Made by a program: the position numbers and the translations under genes | NCBI RefSeq assembly: GCF_014697475.1 | Contig: NZ_JACJRV010000021.1 | Location: 1 to 64,000 of the forward strand | From: Nostoc sp. FACHB-152 | GTDB lineage: Bacteria; Cyanobacteriota; Cyanobacteriia; Cyanobacteriales; Nostocaceae | Direction: 5' to 3' | Length of the DNA stretch: 64,000 nucleotides | Notes under the pieces: model-generated | The model's input: only the letters and a program-made list of their open reading frames with translations | Database searches by the model: none | Told to the model about the DNA's origin: nothing | In this document: positions 18,843 through 28,833 of the stretch, piece after piece | How positions within the stretch are numbered: position 1 is the first letter of the stretch | How the letters are laid out: each line of letters starts with the position of its first letter

Positions 18843-20306
18843 ATGCAATCAAGCAAAGAGCCATCAAATTTACGGCAAAAAGCTGTTAGAGGAGTATTGT
18901 GGTCTGCTCTAGAAAGTTGGGGACGGCAACTGATCTCTGTCGGTATTTTCGTAGTCATGGCACGCTTGCTAGATCCACAAACTTTTGGTTTAGTCGCTCT
19001 CGCAACCATATTTTTAAACTTTTTGCAAATTTTTCTTGACCAAGGTCTTTCGCAAGCAATTGTACAACGTCAAGATTTAGAAAAAGAACATTTAGATACT
19101 GCCTTTTGGGCTAATCTAGGAGTTAGTGCGCTAGCAACTATTTTAAGTATTGCTGGTGCTGGATTGATTGCTGATTTATTCAAAGAGCCTCAGATCACGC
19201 CAATAATTCGTTGTTTATCTCTTAGCTTTATAATTAGTGGTTTTAGTAGCGTTCAAGAAGCAATTTTTCAACGCAAACTAGCTTTCAAACCCCTTGCTAT
19301 ACGCTCATTAATCGCAGTAATTATTGGCGGGATAGTAGGTGTAACTATGGCCTTTATGGGGTTTGGAGTATGGAGTCTTGTAGGTCAGCAATTAACCAGT
19401 AGTGTTGCACAAGTTTTAGTGCTTTGGTGGGTAAGTGACTGGCATCCAGGATTCAGATTTTCGCAAAAACACTTCAAAGAATTATTTGCCTTTGGAGTGA
19501 ATGTCATGGGTATAAGTTTATGTAACTTCTTTAACCGCCGCTCAGACGATTTTTTAATTGGTTATTTTCTGGGTTCTACTGCATTAGGATACTATAGTGT
19601 TGCATATCGTTTACTGCAAACTTTAACGCAATTACTCACTAGCATTATTGTAAAAGTTTCTCTTCCAACATTTTCCAGATTACAAGCAGAACCTGAAAGA
19701 CTACGTAATGCACTTTATAAAGCAATCCAATTTACAACTTTAATAACTTTTCCAGGTTTTTTGGCCACAGTAATATTAGCACCTGAAATAGTGATTGTAG
19801 TGTTTGGCGAAAAGTGGTCACCAAGTATTCCAGTTATGCAAGTTTTAAATATTATAGGTATTCTTTATGCTTACTTTTTTTTCAACAGTTCTTTGATGAT
19901 GGCTGTAGGAAAGCCTTCTTGGAAATTGGCTTTAGATTTTGTACAATCCGTCAGCAATGTTGTAGCCTTTGCTATAGCTGTTCAATGGGGAATTGTTGCT
20001 GTGGCAGCAGCTTATGTCATTAGAGGTTATTTGATGACACCCCTAACCATTTGGGTAGTTTGGAAGCTAATTCGCATTGATGTCAAAACTTATCTAAGCC
20101 AAGGTGCTGTTGCTCTAGCAGGAACAGCGATTATGCTGATTGCTATCGCTATTGTTAAATATTTTTTGAGTAATTTAATCAGTACTTCTGCGATATTAGC
20201 AATCTCTATATTGATTGGAACACTAGTATACGTTTTGTCAATTTTATTAATTAGACCAAAATTATTTTGGCAAGTAGTAAATATTGCCCGGTTACCTAAT
20301 AAATAA
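18843..20306 (+). CDS. Polysaccharide flippase (WzxC/MOP family)
   Basis: The 487-residue protein is almost entirely hydrophobic with 12-14 transmembrane helices. The opening KAVRGVLWSALESWGRQLIS and the GLSQAIVQRQDLEKEHLDTAFW segment are typical of lipopolysaccharide/exopolysaccharide exporters of the MOP superfamily. It would move lipid-linked sugar units to the outer face of the inner membrane. It sits between the asparagine-synthase-like gene and the pyruvyl-transferase-like gene, all on the plus strand. Substrate unknown. Confidence 0.85.
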   Translation: MQSSKEPSNLRQKAVRGVLWSALESWGRQLISVGIFVVMARLLDPQTFGLVALATIFLNFLQIFLDQGLSQAIVQRQDLEKEHLDTAFWANLGVSALATILSIAGAGLIADLFKEPQITPIIRCLSLSFIISGFSSVQEAIFQRKLAFKPLAIRSLIAVIIGGIVGVTMAFMGFGVWSLVGQQLTSSVAQVLVLWWVSDWHPGFRFSQKHFKELFAFGVNVMGISLCNFFNRRSDDFLIGYFLGSTALGYYSVAYRLLQTLTQLLTSIIVKVSLPTFSRLQAEPERLRNALYKAIQFTTLITFPGFLATVILAPEIVIVVFGEKWSPSIPVMQVLNIIGILYAYFFFNSSLMMAVGKPSWKLALDFVQSVSNVVAFAIAVQWGIVAVAAAYVIRGYLMTPLTIWVVWKLIRIDVKTYLSQGAVALAGTAIMLIAIAIVKYFLSNLISTSAILAISILIGTLVYVLSILLIRPKLFWQVVNIARLPNK

Positions 20307-20354
20307 AAAATTATCTTACCAAGCATCAACGAAATAAATAATTATTGGACTTTT

Positions 20355-20361
20355 AAGGAGG
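20355..20361 (+). promoter_or_regulatory. Strong ribosome binding site before a TTG start
   Basis: AAGGAGG lies 4 bases before TTG at 20366. No ATG in frame is near, and the fold begins directly, so this site decides the start. Confidence 0.7.
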
Positions 20362-20365
20362 AATT

Positions 20366-21520
20366 TTGGCTAGAAAAAAAGAAGTGGTTATATGCGGGTT
20401 TTACGGTAATCACAACCTTGGCGATGAAGCTATGCTTGTAGGGATGATTAACCTACTGCAAAAGCAGCAAAATGATTTATCATTTACAGTCTTTTCTAAT
20501 GATCCGCAAGACACTAAATCTCGTTACTCTGTGCAGTCAATTCATCGCTACCAAGAAGATTCAAAAATTAAAAGACTTTTGAAAATACTTCAAAGTAGCT
20601 ATTTTGTTCTTGGAGGTGGTGACTTGCTACGTGATAGTGTGCAATACCCTATCGTGCCAAATTGGTTAGGTTTTCTACAGCAAGCTCTCAAATTTCGTCG
20701 CCGTACACTTGTAATTGGTATTAGTGTTGGAGACATTTGGAAACCAGAAAGTAAAGTTCTGATTCCTCAGGTTCTCAACAAAGTCGATTTTTTGGCTGTT
20801 CGTGATATCCAGTCTAAAAAGAAGCTTGAAGAATTAGGGGTGAGTAATTCTATTTATGTTATGAGTGATTTAGCTTTACAGGCTATACCAGAAACATTAT
20901 CTCAATCTACACGTTCAACTAACCAACCTCTTCAAGTAGGTATTTCAGTGCGGCATTTGACTGGACGTGGTAAGTCTGTAGATGTCGATATATATAATTC
21001 ATTGCAAAAAGAAATAGCAGCACTAGCAGATTTTTTAGTAGAAAAGTATGGAGCGATAGTTCACTTCTTACCTTTCCGAACACACCAAGATAGTTATCAT
21101 CCTACCGATGATGACTATGTAAGTATATTAAGCTTGCTACGCTACAGTCATCATTCAGCGAAATTTGTTGTGCATCGGAATTTTGAATCGCTTCACAAGC
21201 TGAACACCTTAATTAGTACTTTAGATTTAATGATTGGTATGCGGCTACATTCGCTGATTCTTTCAGCTGGTTTGGGTGTGCCTATTATAGCTGCGGAATA
21301 CGATCCTAAAGTTCATGGTTTTATGGAGGAAATTGGTCATTCTCCGCTTTCAATTCCCTTAGAGTATTTTGATCAAGCACGTTTAATTCCGCTAATTGAT
21401 AAAATTTTGCAAGATCCGTTAACAGCCCGCCTGAACATAGCAGCAGGAGTTAAAAATTACCGCCAACGAATGGAAGAAGTAGAGATAGCTCTAAAACAGT
21501 TATTCTCTTCTAACAGTTGA
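20366..21520 (+). CDS. Polysaccharide pyruvyl transferase family protein
   Basis: The 384-residue protein starts at a TTG and has the family's N-terminal motif ICGFYGNHNLGDEAML, the FVLGGGDLLRD loop and the C-terminal IGMRLHSLILSAGLGVPIIA motif with the conserved His. Members of this fold (CsaB, WcaK) add ketal pyruvate from phosphoenolpyruvate to sugars of capsules or cell walls. It follows the flippase by 59 bases, so they are likely one operon. The acceptor sugar cannot be read from sequence. Confidence 0.85.
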   Translation: MARKKEVVICGFYGNHNLGDEAMLVGMINLLQKQQNDLSFTVFSNDPQDTKSRYSVQSIHRYQEDSKIKRLLKILQSSYFVLGGGDLLRDSVQYPIVPNWLGFLQQALKFRRRTLVIGISVGDIWKPESKVLIPQVLNKVDFLAVRDIQSKKKLEELGVSNSIYVMSDLALQAIPETLSQSTRSTNQPLQVGISVRHLTGRGKSVDVDIYNSLQKEIAALADFLVEKYGAIVHFLPFRTHQDSYHPTDDDYVSILSLLRYSHHSAKFVVHRNFESLHKLNTLISTLDLMIGMRLHSLILSAGLGVPIIAAEYDPKVHGFMEEIGHSPLSIPLEYFDQARLIPLIDKILQDPLTARLNIAAGVKNYRQRMEEVEIALKQLFSSNS

Positions 21521-21766
21521 CTTTCTCAACATGGTTTGGAACTTTTTAAAATTATAGAAAAACTTCTTAATATTCAAAATAGCACTCATAGTTTTGATAG
21601 TAAATAAAATATTAATGGTAATACCTAAAGTATAAGGTTTGATTTTTACTATCAAACTAACGGAAAACAACAAAATACAAAACTATTACATTCAAATCGA
21701 AAAAACAGCATTTTTCTGGTGCTGTATGACAGCATAAAGATGTTTTTAAACAACCTCTAATTAACT

Positions 21767-22897
21767 ATGAAGTCAGAATACTCTATTGAAAATGCTTCTA
21801 ACGAAAAAAAAATAAAAGCCGTTTTTTTACCTAAATTCGTTTATGAAAATCCTTATATATCACAGTTAATTAATAATTTAAAAGAATTAGATATTAAATT
21901 AGTGCTTCCAAGCAGTTCATCTTCCACCACTTTCTTTTTACCCCTAGTAATTTTCCATGAAAAAGCAAATTTTGTACATTTTCATTGGCTACATCCATTC
22001 TTTTTAGACAAAAATAAATTTGTTAATATAGCCAAGCTAATCATAATAATAATACAGTTAGTTATTCTAAAAATAATTAATATAAAAATTATTTGGACTA
22101 TACATAACCTGAAGAACCATGAAAACAAAAACTTAATTTTTGAGCGTATTTGTAGTATTGTTGTAGCTGAATTGTCTGATGCTATTATTACTCATTGCCG
22201 AGTAGCTAAAGAAGAAGCCATAAAAGAATTTTTTATTAGAAACAAAAATAAAGTTTTTGTTATTCCACATGGTAATTATATAGATTCTTATGAAAATAAG
22301 ATTGAAAAATCACTAGCCAGAAAACGTTTAGGTTTAAAAGATTCTAATCTTGTTTTTCTCTTCTTTGGTGCGATCCGTCCTTATAAAGGAGTCTTTGAAC
22401 TTATAGATACGTTCAACCAAATACATGGTGAAAAAATTGAATTAGTCATTGCTGGCAGGGTGCATAATGATAGCAAAGAAATGACAGAGTTACTTAAGGA
22501 AAAGATTGCTAATGATCAAAGAATTAAGTTTTTTCCAGGCTTCATTCCTACTGATGAAGTTGAAATTTATATGAATGCTTGTGATGCAGCTATATTTCCA
22601 TACCGAGATATTTTGACATCAGGTGCAGTACTTTTAGCAATGTCTTTTGGTAGAGCCTGTATAGCACCATGTAAAGGTTGTATTGGAGAAGTACTTGACA
22701 ATGTTGGGGCATTTTTATATGAGGTAGATGATGACAATGGCTTAATGAAAGCTATACAGTCTGCTGTAGAAAGACAGCATGAGTTACCTTTGATGGGACG
22801 GCATAACCTTCAGTTAGCCCAAAAGTATAATTGGAAATATATTGCTGAGATGACAGCTGATGTATATCGTTATTGTCTAAAGAGTTCCCAGGAATGA
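21767..22897 (+). CDS. Glycosyltransferase family 4
   Basis: The 376-residue protein has the two-domain GT-B layout. The first half is AT-rich and Lys/Ile-rich, with VHFHWLHPFFLD and IIWTIHNLKNHE. The second half has the family motifs LFFGAIRPYKGVFELIDTF, LVIAGRV, and a C-terminal SGAVLLAMSFGRACIAP donor-binding loop. It would add one sugar to a lipid-linked chain on the inner face of the membrane. It ends the polysaccharide island, with a 246-base spacer upstream that is empty of genes. Confidence 0.85.
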   Translation: MKSEYSIENASNEKKIKAVFLPKFVYENPYISQLINNLKELDIKLVLPSSSSSTTFFLPLVIFHEKANFVHFHWLHPFFLDKNKFVNIAKLIIIIIQLVILKIINIKIIWTIHNLKNHENKNLIFERICSIVVAELSDAIITHCRVAKEEAIKEFFIRNKNKVFVIPHGNYIDSYENKIEKSLARKRLGLKDSNLVFLFFGAIRPYKGVFELIDTFNQIHGEKIELVIAGRVHNDSKEMTELLKEKIANDQRIKFFPGFIPTDEVEIYMNACDAAIFPYRDILTSGAVLLAMSFGRACIAPCKGCIGEVLDNVGAFLYEVDDDNGLMKAIQSAVERQHELPLMGRHNLQLAQKYNWKYIAEMTADVYRYCLKSSQE

Positions 22898-22919
22898 AAT
22901 TACTTGATTTATTTGTAAT

Positions 22920-23459
22920 TTAACTGCCTAAAATATTGGAGTCGGTCGCTAGAGTTTTGGCGGCTGTTTGTATTAAGTTGATATCTGCCTGTGACCAATT
23001 ACGAGAGCTTTGGCAGTGATGTGCTACTAACAATCCCCATAAACCTTTGGGTACTACAATGGGTACAACTAAGTTAGCACGTACTTGGATGCTGTGGAGA
23101 AAATCTCGATGACAAGGTTCAAGGGGTTCATGGTGAATATCAGCGATCGCTCTCACTCTTCCTGCTAAATATAAAGCTGCATACTCGTCGGTAAAGCAGC
23201 GATCTTGACCTGTAGAACCTAAAATTGAATATTTCTCTGAGCTTAAAGCCTCAAAAGTTACCTGTCCATGCCACTGCCAATAAAAGTAATATAAAACCAC
23301 GCGATCGACTTGAAGTGATTCTCTTAGTTCTTGGGTCGTTTGCCTAATTAATGCATCACGTTGCATTGTTCTGACAAGGCGATTCAAGACTCTTCGCAAC
23401 CCCTGTTCAACAGGTTGGTGTGATCTGGGGTCAAATTCCGGGTGGGAGTGAATTTGCAC
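22920..23459 (-). CDS. Stand-alone GAF protein of cyanobacteriochrome type
   Basis: The 179-residue protein (GTG start; no ATG is available in frame) is a single GAF domain. It keeps Cys116-His117 in EPCHRDFLHSIQVRANLVVP, the position that binds bilin in phytochromes and cyanobacteriochromes, and Cys88 in the DRCF motif, which matches the DXCF second cysteine of blue/green-type cyanobacteriochromes. The end GLWGLLVAHHCQ is also of bilin-GAF type. There is no kinase, cyclase or receiver domain. I infer a bilin photoreceptor acting through a partner; bilin binding itself is not shown. Confidence 0.75.
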   Translation of the reverse strand: MQIHSHPEFDPRSHQPVEQGLRRVLNRLVRTMQRDALIRQTTQELRESLQVDRVVLYYFYWQWHGQVTFEALSSEKYSILGSTGQDRCFTDEYAALYLAGRVRAIADIHHEPLEPCHRDFLHSIQVRANLVVPIVVPKGLWGLLVAHHCQSSRNWSQADINLIQTAAKTLATDSNILGS

Positions 23460-23975
23460 AGTTCTAATAGTGATGAGTTAAGGCAGTCTCTAAGATTTAT
23501 ATAGTAATTTATCAAACCTTTTCTTGAAAATCATCTGGATAAATTCTGAGCAATGAATTTGATAATTATCAAATCAGATGCAGATACTATATTATTTATT
23601 TCTTATATTTCGAGAGTACATAATTTTTAGCTGCAAGTTCACACCATTAGCATAATTTATCAGATAAAACAAAAAAGTTAATATTGATTTAAACTTTGTA
23701 ATTTTAAGCTAATAAATTAGGATTTTATGAAATAAGAAATTTGACTGAACGAGAAAGAAAATTTTTAGAGCGATCGCCAATGAATGTTTATTTTAAATCT
23801 TTTTAACAAGAAGTTACAAATTTATCTATTTTTTTATATTTAATTATATTTTTATTTTCAATAATCCTATACCCCCACAAATGAACGTGCCTAGATTTGC
23901 ATAAATTTATAAAAATTGTCTGAAAATACTATTAATTCAAATGCAATCTCAACAGGCTCAAGGAGAATAATCAAA

Positions 23976-24089
23976 ATGACAGCCAACTTGACAAGCTTGT
24001 TCGTTCCACAAGGTAGCCATTGTCTTAGCATCAAAATATTCTCGATTCGTGACAAGTTAATAAATAAATTAAATTTTGAATGTTATTAA
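23976..24089 (+). CDS. Possible 37-residue peptide with good ribosome binding site
   Basis: MTANLTSLFVPQGSHCLSIK is the N-terminal part; AAGGAGA lies 10 bases before the ATG. It has no known motif. It may be a genuine small peptide or the remnant start of a larger lost gene. Confidence 0.3.
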   Translation: MTANLTSLFVPQGSHCLSIKIFSIRDKLINKLNFECY

Positions 24090-24156
24090 ACTCTGATTAA
24101 TCAAGCTCAAAGAATTATTCACGAGTATCAGAGATTCATGTACAAAACAATTTTTT

Positions 24157-24180
24157 AGGGGCGCAAGTGTTTGCGCCCCT
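24157..24180. repeat. AGGGGCGCAA palindrome
   Basis: AGGGGCGCAA, a short loop, and TTGCGCCCCT form a near-perfect stem in the spacer. No T-run follows on either strand, so it looks like a dispersed palindrome rather than a terminator. Confidence 0.55.
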
Positions 24181-24217
24181 ACAGAATCTAAAAATTTGAT
24201 AATTGATTTTTGCAAGT

Positions 24218-24242
24218 AATGGGTGGACATTGCCCACCCATT
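24218..24242 (-). terminator. Hairpin at the 3' end of ndhH
   Basis: AATGGGTGG-loop-CCACCCATT is a perfect 9-base stem 5 bases after the ndhH stop. The T-run is weak. Confidence 0.6.
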
Positions 24243-24246
24243 GAAG

Positions 24247-25431
24247 TTATCTGTCTACAGATCCCATGATTACGTCAATACTGCCGAGAATCACGACAAC
24301 ATCTGCAACTTTCATACCCCGCAATAAATGAGGCAGAATTTGTAGGTTGTTGAAATCTGCTGGGCGAATCTTCCACCGCCAAGGGAAGACGTTATCATCA
24401 CCAATCAGATAAATTCCGAGTTCCCCTTTACCACTTTCTACACGGGCGTAAACTTCGCCTTTGGGCATTTTGAAAGTGGGGGAAACCTTTTTACCAATAT
24501 ACTGGTAATCAAAAGCATCCCACTCAGATTTTTTGCCAGCTGCTAGGCGTTTAGCTTCTAGGTTCTCGTAGGGGCCGCCAGGTAGTCCTTTGATGGCTTG
24601 CTTGATAATCTTTACAGACTCGCGCATTTCCCGCATCCGCACCATGTAACGGGCTAAACAATCACCGGTAGTTTCCCACTGAACGTCCCAGTCAAAATCG
24701 TCATAGCACTCGTAATGGTCAACTTTGCGTAAATCCCACTTTACGCCAGAAGCGCGTAACATTGGGCCAGAAAGCCCCCAGTTAATTGCTTCTTCGCGGG
24801 TAATTGTACCAATTCCTTCAATACGACGGCGGAAGATGGGGTTATTGGTAACTAACTTTTCGTATTCATCAACTACTGGTAAGAAGTAGTCGCAGAATTC
24901 TAGACATTTATCTACCCAACCATAGGGTAAGTCAGCAGCAACACCACCAACGCGGAAGTAGTTGTTGTTTACCATCCGGTAGCCTGTAGCGGCTTCCCAC
25001 AAGTCGTAAATCATCTCCCGTTCTCGGAACTGGTAGAAGAAGGGAGTTTGCGCGCCCACGTCAGCGAGGAACGGGCCAAACCACAGCAAGTGGTTGGCGA
25101 TGCGGTTTAATTCCAGCATGATGACGCGGATGTAACTGGCGCGTTTAGGAACAGCTACACCAGCTAACTTTTCTGGGGCGTTAACAGTCACAGCTTCGTT
25201 AAACATCCCTGCTGCGTAGTCCCATCGGCTAACGTAGGGGACATACATGACAGTGGTGCGGTTCTCGGCAATTTTTTCCATTCCTCGGTGCAGGTAGCCG
25301 ATAACCGGTTCACAATCAATGACATCTTCGCCATCCAATGTGACAATTAGCCGCAGAACCCCGTGCATTGAGGGGTGGTGTGGCCCCATGTTCAACACCA
25401 TTGGTTCAGTGCGGGTTTCGAGTCTTGCCAT
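24247..25431 (-). CDS. ndhH: NAD(P)H-quinone oxidoreductase subunit H (NDH-1)
   Basis: NdhH is the 49-kDa-type subunit of the NDH-1 peripheral arm that forms the quinone site in respiration and cyclic electron flow around photosystem I. The 394-residue protein shows the start [19 protein letters not shown], the [15 protein letters not shown] segment, and the end [20 protein letters not shown]. All are typical of cyanobacterial NdhH and the length is normal. It stands alone, as in many cyanobacteria where ndhH is apart from the ndhAIGE unit. A hairpin terminates it. Confidence 0.96.
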   Translation of the reverse strand: MARLETRTEPMVLNMGPHHPSMHGVLRLIVTLDGEDVIDCEPVIGYLHRGMEKIAENRTTVMYVPYVSRWDYAAGMFNEAVTVNAPEKLAGVAVPKRASYIRVIMLELNRIANHLLWFGPFLADVGAQTPFFYQFREREMIYDLWEAATGYRMVNNNYFRVGGVAADLPYGWVDKCLEFCDYFLPVVDEYEKLVTNNPIFRRRIEGIGTITREEAINWGLSGPMLRASGVKWDLRKVDHYECYDDFDWDVQWETTGDCLARYMVRMREMRESVKIIKQAIKGLPGGPYENLEAKRLAAGKKSEWDAFDYQYIGKKVSPTFKMPKGEVYARVESGKGELGIYLIGDDNVFPWRWKIRPADFNNLQILPHLLRGMKVADVVVILGSIDVIMGSVDR

Positions 25432-25877
25432 AAATTCCGTGTTCTCCCGTGATCAAAAATTGAATGGAACCGCGTAGATGCCAACCAGACCGATAAATCG
25501 TGTCTGCCAAAATCAAGTTTGTAGGGGCAATATCTTGAGGGTAAACCCTGCATCTATTGCCAATACTGGAGTCTGTTGGAGAAGGGGTGGCAGCAGAAGG
25601 ATTTTACTTGATGTTTCTTTTTGTTTCACTTCTTCAACTATTATATGGAGCTTGAGATGCCGGAATTTCAGGCATAGGAATTTTTTAATTGGGGAGTTAG
25701 GTGACGAAAGAGGAAAGGTTAAAGGGAAAAGGTTAAAGGGAAAGGATTTTTTCTAAGATGCTTTCCCCTTTAACCCTTACCCTTTTCCCCTCTTCTGTCT
25801 TGAGTTCTGAGTTTTTACGTAGGTCAAGCAGATAATGTGTCAGCTATATTGCAATTTGAACAAGCTAATGCACATTT
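25432..25877. other. Intergenic region between divergent ndhH and the M48 gene
   Basis: It contains a long imperfect inverted repeat (25705) and otherwise unstructured sequence. A 92-codon frame here is not gene-like (see rejected items). Confidence 0.5.
25705..25795. repeat. Long imperfect inverted repeat (GGTTAAAGGG units)
   Basis: Two tandem copies of AAAGGTTAAAGGGAA on the left face CTTTCCCCTTTAACCCTTA and a further CCCTTTTCCCCTCTT on the right. Together they make a hairpin of about 34 base pairs with mismatches. Its function is unknown. Confidence 0.5.
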
Positions 25878-27782
25878 ATGGCTTTTGATCAAGAGCGTTT
25901 TGATAAGCTAATTCAGAAATTAGAAGTTTTTGCTGCTAAACAACCGCCGATTTATAGATTGCACGTTGCACTTTTGGCTGTGTTGGGCTATGCGTATATA
26001 TTTTTGATTTTAGCTGTGACGGTGGCACTACTGTTAGGTACAGTCTGGATAATGCTGAATGCGCGGTCATTCCATACTTCAGCTTTAAAGCTAGTGGTGT
26101 TTTTACTAGCGATCGCTTTCATGTTAGTGCGATCGCTATGGGTGACATTTCCTCCACCCACAGGGTTAGCATTACGGCGCAAAGATGTACCTAGCTTATT
26201 TTGCTTAGTTGATGACATTTCATCAAAGCTACAGGCTCCACGCTTTCACCACATTCTACTCACTGAAGATTTTAACGCCTGCGTTGTTCAAAGACCACGT
26301 TTAGGTTTATTTGGCTGGTACCAAAACTATCTAGAAGTGGGTTTACCTTTGATGTTAGCACTACCACCTGAACAATTTCGGGCTGTGCTTGCCCATGAGT
26401 TAGGGCATATATCAGGAAATCACAGTCGTTTTAACCAATGGATTTATCGCCAACGTCTAGCTTGGGATCGCATTGATAAAGAACTAGTACAAGGTGGTAA
26501 TGAATCATCAGGGTTCATTTTTAAGCGATTTTTACAGTGGTATATTCCATTTTTTGATGCGTATTCTTTTGTCTTGGCACGGTTAAATGAATACGAAGCT
26601 GACAGATGTGCTGCCGAAATAGCAGGAGTTGAAAACTCTGCCAAAACTTTGATGAATTTTAAAGTAAAAGCTAGATTTATTCACAATAATTTTTGGAATA
26701 GTATTTATCAACAAGTACATACAGAAATTGAGCCACCAACAACAAGTTACACAGCAATGCAAACAGCTTTGGCTCAGGGAATACCTCTAAAAGAAGCAAG
26801 TACGTATTTAGCTCAAGCTTTGGCTGAAAAAACTAATAATGCTGATACTCATCCTTGCCTTACAGATAGATTAAAAACCTTGGGATTTACCGCTAATATT
26901 CAAGAAGAATTCTCTTTATCTGCTCCTGTTAAACTCAGTGCTGCTCAAGAATATTTAGGTAATTCATTAGAAAAATATAGAGATTATTTTAGTCAAGTTT
27001 GGCAAGAGCAAATAGCAACTCCTTGGCGGCAAAAATATGCTGAAGAACAAAATTCATTAGCTACATTAGAAAAGTTGAATCATAAATCTCAAAAACAGCA
27101 ACTAACTCTAGAAGAAGCTAGTGCAAGAGCGTTGTTAACATTTGAGTTACAAGGTGAAGAAGCTGCCATACCATTATTAAGAGAAGTAATCAAGATAGAT
27201 CAACACCACGCCTCAGCTAACTATTTATTAGGTCAAATATTATTAAGACAAGAAGATGCCAGTGGCATAGAGTATATTGAGAGAGCGATCGCTCAAGATC
27301 CAAACATGGTAATTGAAGGATGCCAAATCATTAGCTACTTTCTTCAACAACAAGGAAAACAGGATAGTGCCAAATCCTATCAAAAACGTGCCGAGAAATA
27401 TCATGATTTACTTTTAAAGGCAGATCAGGAGCGTTCTAGTTTGCGAGCTAGTGATGAATTTCAATCGCACAATTTATCTGAGGTAGAAGTACAAAATATT
27501 TGTCAACAATTATCTGTTTATCCACAAGTTACAACTGCTTATTTAGTAGAAAAAGTTCTGCAATATTTTCCAGACAAACCTTTGTATGTTCTTGGTGTGG
27601 TGCGAAAAACTAGTTTTTGGGAAACCGACAAGGACGCGAAGAATTCAGAATTGCTGAATTTGCTATTACAGCAGCTTAAATTTAACTGTGACGCATTCAT
27701 TATTGTTTTAAACAACAATCCCAACATTGAGAAAAAATTCCATCAATTGCCGAAATCATTGATTTACCAGAATAAAAAATAA
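25878..27782 (+). CDS. M48 family metalloprotease with tetratricopeptide-like repeats
   Basis: The 634-residue protein has two transmembrane helices (about 32-60 and 70-90), then an M48 peptidase domain with zinc motif HELGH (His173, Glu174, His177) and a downstream Glu ligand in [10 protein letters not shown]. The C-terminal half has two or three TPR-like helical repeats (around [20 protein letters not shown] and [16 protein letters not shown]). M48 enzymes of this layout act at the inner membrane, often on damaged membrane proteins. The long C-terminus suggests a partner-binding module. Substrate is unknown. Confidence 0.85.
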   Translation: MAFDQERFDKLIQKLEVFAAKQPPIYRLHVALLAVLGYAYIFLILAVTVALLLGTVWIMLNARSFHTSALKLVVFLLAIAFMLVRSLWVTFPPPTGLALRRKDVPSLFCLVDDISSKLQAPRFHHILLTEDFNACVVQRPRLGLFGWYQNYLEVGLPLMLALPPEQFRAVLAHELGHISGNHSRFNQWIYRQRLAWDRIDKELVQGGNESSGFIFKRFLQWYIPFFDAYSFVLARLNEYEADRCAAEIAGVENSAKTLMNFKVKARFIHNNFWNSIYQQVHTEIEPPTTSYTAMQTALAQGIPLKEASTYLAQALAEKTNNADTHPCLTDRLKTLGFTANIQEEFSLSAPVKLSAAQEYLGNSLEKYRDYFSQVWQEQIATPWRQKYAEEQNSLATLEKLNHKSQKQQLTLEEASARALLTFELQGEEAAIPLLREVIKIDQHHASANYLLGQILLRQEDASGIEYIERAIAQDPNMVIEGCQIISYFLQQQGKQDSAKSYQKRAEKYHDLLLKADQERSSLRASDEFQSHNLSEVEVQNICQQLSVYPQVTTAYLVEKVLQYFPDKPLYVLGVVRKTSFWETDKDAKNSELLNLLLQQLKFNCDAFIIVLNNNPNIEKKFHQLPKSLIYQNKK

Positions 27783-27853
27783 ATAATCAGACTACAAATG
27801 CCTACATGGTGCGCTACACTTCGTTAACGCACCCCTACTGTGTCACAAGTATA

Positions 27854-28753
27854 ATGAATCCCGATTCTGAGCAATTACTGGCTATTGATGAACCGAATTT
27901 TTCTCATTTACCTGTATTACCCCAAGAAGTAATTGCAGGTTTAGCGGTGTGTTCGGGAGGTCATTATCTGGATACGACGGTAGGTGGTGGTGGTCACAGT
28001 CGATTGATTTTGCAAGCTGCGCCGGATGTGCAGTTAACTGCTATTGACCAAGATGAGGATGCTTTAGCCGCAGCCAAGAAAGAATTAGCCGAGTTCGGAG
28101 AACGTGTCAAGTTTATTCAAAGTAACTTTGCTGCTTATGAGTTTCCCGCCGCAAGTTTTAACGGTATTCTGGCAGACTTAGGCGTGAGTTCTTATCAGTT
28201 AGATACGCCAGAACGAGGTTTTAGCTTTCGCCACACTGCAAGTTTAGATATGCGGATGGATAAGCAGGGTTCACTGACGGCGGCTGATGTAATTAATGAG
28301 TGGGATGAAAGGGAAATCGCAGATATCTTTTTTAAATATGGGGAAGAAAGATTATCTAGGCGTATTGCTAGGCGAATTGTTGAACAACGGCCATTTTCTA
28401 CAACTACCCAATTAGCCGAAGCGATCGCATCTGCTGTTCCACGTAAATATCGTTATGGTAGAATTCACCCGGCGACTCGTGCTTTTCAAGCTTTGCGAAT
28501 TGTCGTCAACGATGAGTTAAAGTCTTTAGAAACTTTTTTAGCCAAAGCACCAAACGCGCTTGTTCCCGGTGGAAGAATTGCTGTTATCAGTTTTCATTCT
28601 TTAGAAGACCGCTTGGTTAAGCATAGTTTACGCAACTCTCCTTCATTGCAAGTGTTAACAAAAAAGCCCATCACTGCCCAAGAATCAGAAACTGCCAATA
28701 ATCCGCGATCGCGTTCTGCCAAACTGAGAATAGCCGAGAGAGTCAACAGTTAA
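27854..28753 (+). CDS. rsmH: 16S rRNA (cytosine-1402-N4)-methyltransferase
   Basis: RsmH (MraW) methylates N4 of C1402 in the ribosomal P site using SAM. The 299-residue protein has the family start [15 protein letters not shown], the SAM-binding loop [14 protein letters not shown], the [15 protein letters not shown] motif, the [15 protein letters not shown] segment and the end [16 protein letters not shown] prefer the ATG at 27854 since the frame to 27806 adds 16 residues not seen in the family. In many bacteria it sits in the dcw cell-wall cluster; here it is apart. Confidence 0.94.
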   Translation: MNPDSEQLLAIDEPNFSHLPVLPQEVIAGLAVCSGGHYLDTTVGGGGHSRLILQAAPDVQLTAIDQDEDALAAAKKELAEFGERVKFIQSNFAAYEFPAASFNGILADLGVSSYQLDTPERGFSFRHTASLDMRMDKQGSLTAADVINEWDEREIADIFFKYGEERLSRRIARRIVEQRPFSTTTQLAEAIASAVPRKYRYGRIHPATRAFQALRIVVNDELKSLETFLAKAPNALVPGGRIAVISFHSLEDRLVKHSLRNSPSLQVLTKKPITAQESETANNPRSRSAKLRIAERVNS

Positions 28754-28833
28754 AGCTAAGACAACCGCCAGATAGATAAATATTGAAAGGATTAATGATA
28801 ATTTGAGATGCTGAACAGCCAATAAAAATTCTT

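Larger units (their letters stand above)
23460..24246. other. Long AT-rich intergenic region
   Basis: It holds one candidate small frame (23976) and two palindromes (24157 and 24218). The rest is AT-rich with many TTTTTA and AATTTA words and no other reading frame that I can support. Confidence 0.5.

Noticed and set aside
25478-25756. Frame of 92 codons on the plus strand after ndhH
   Set aside because: It reads into the GGTTAAAGGG repeat, has a skewed composition and no ribosome binding site.
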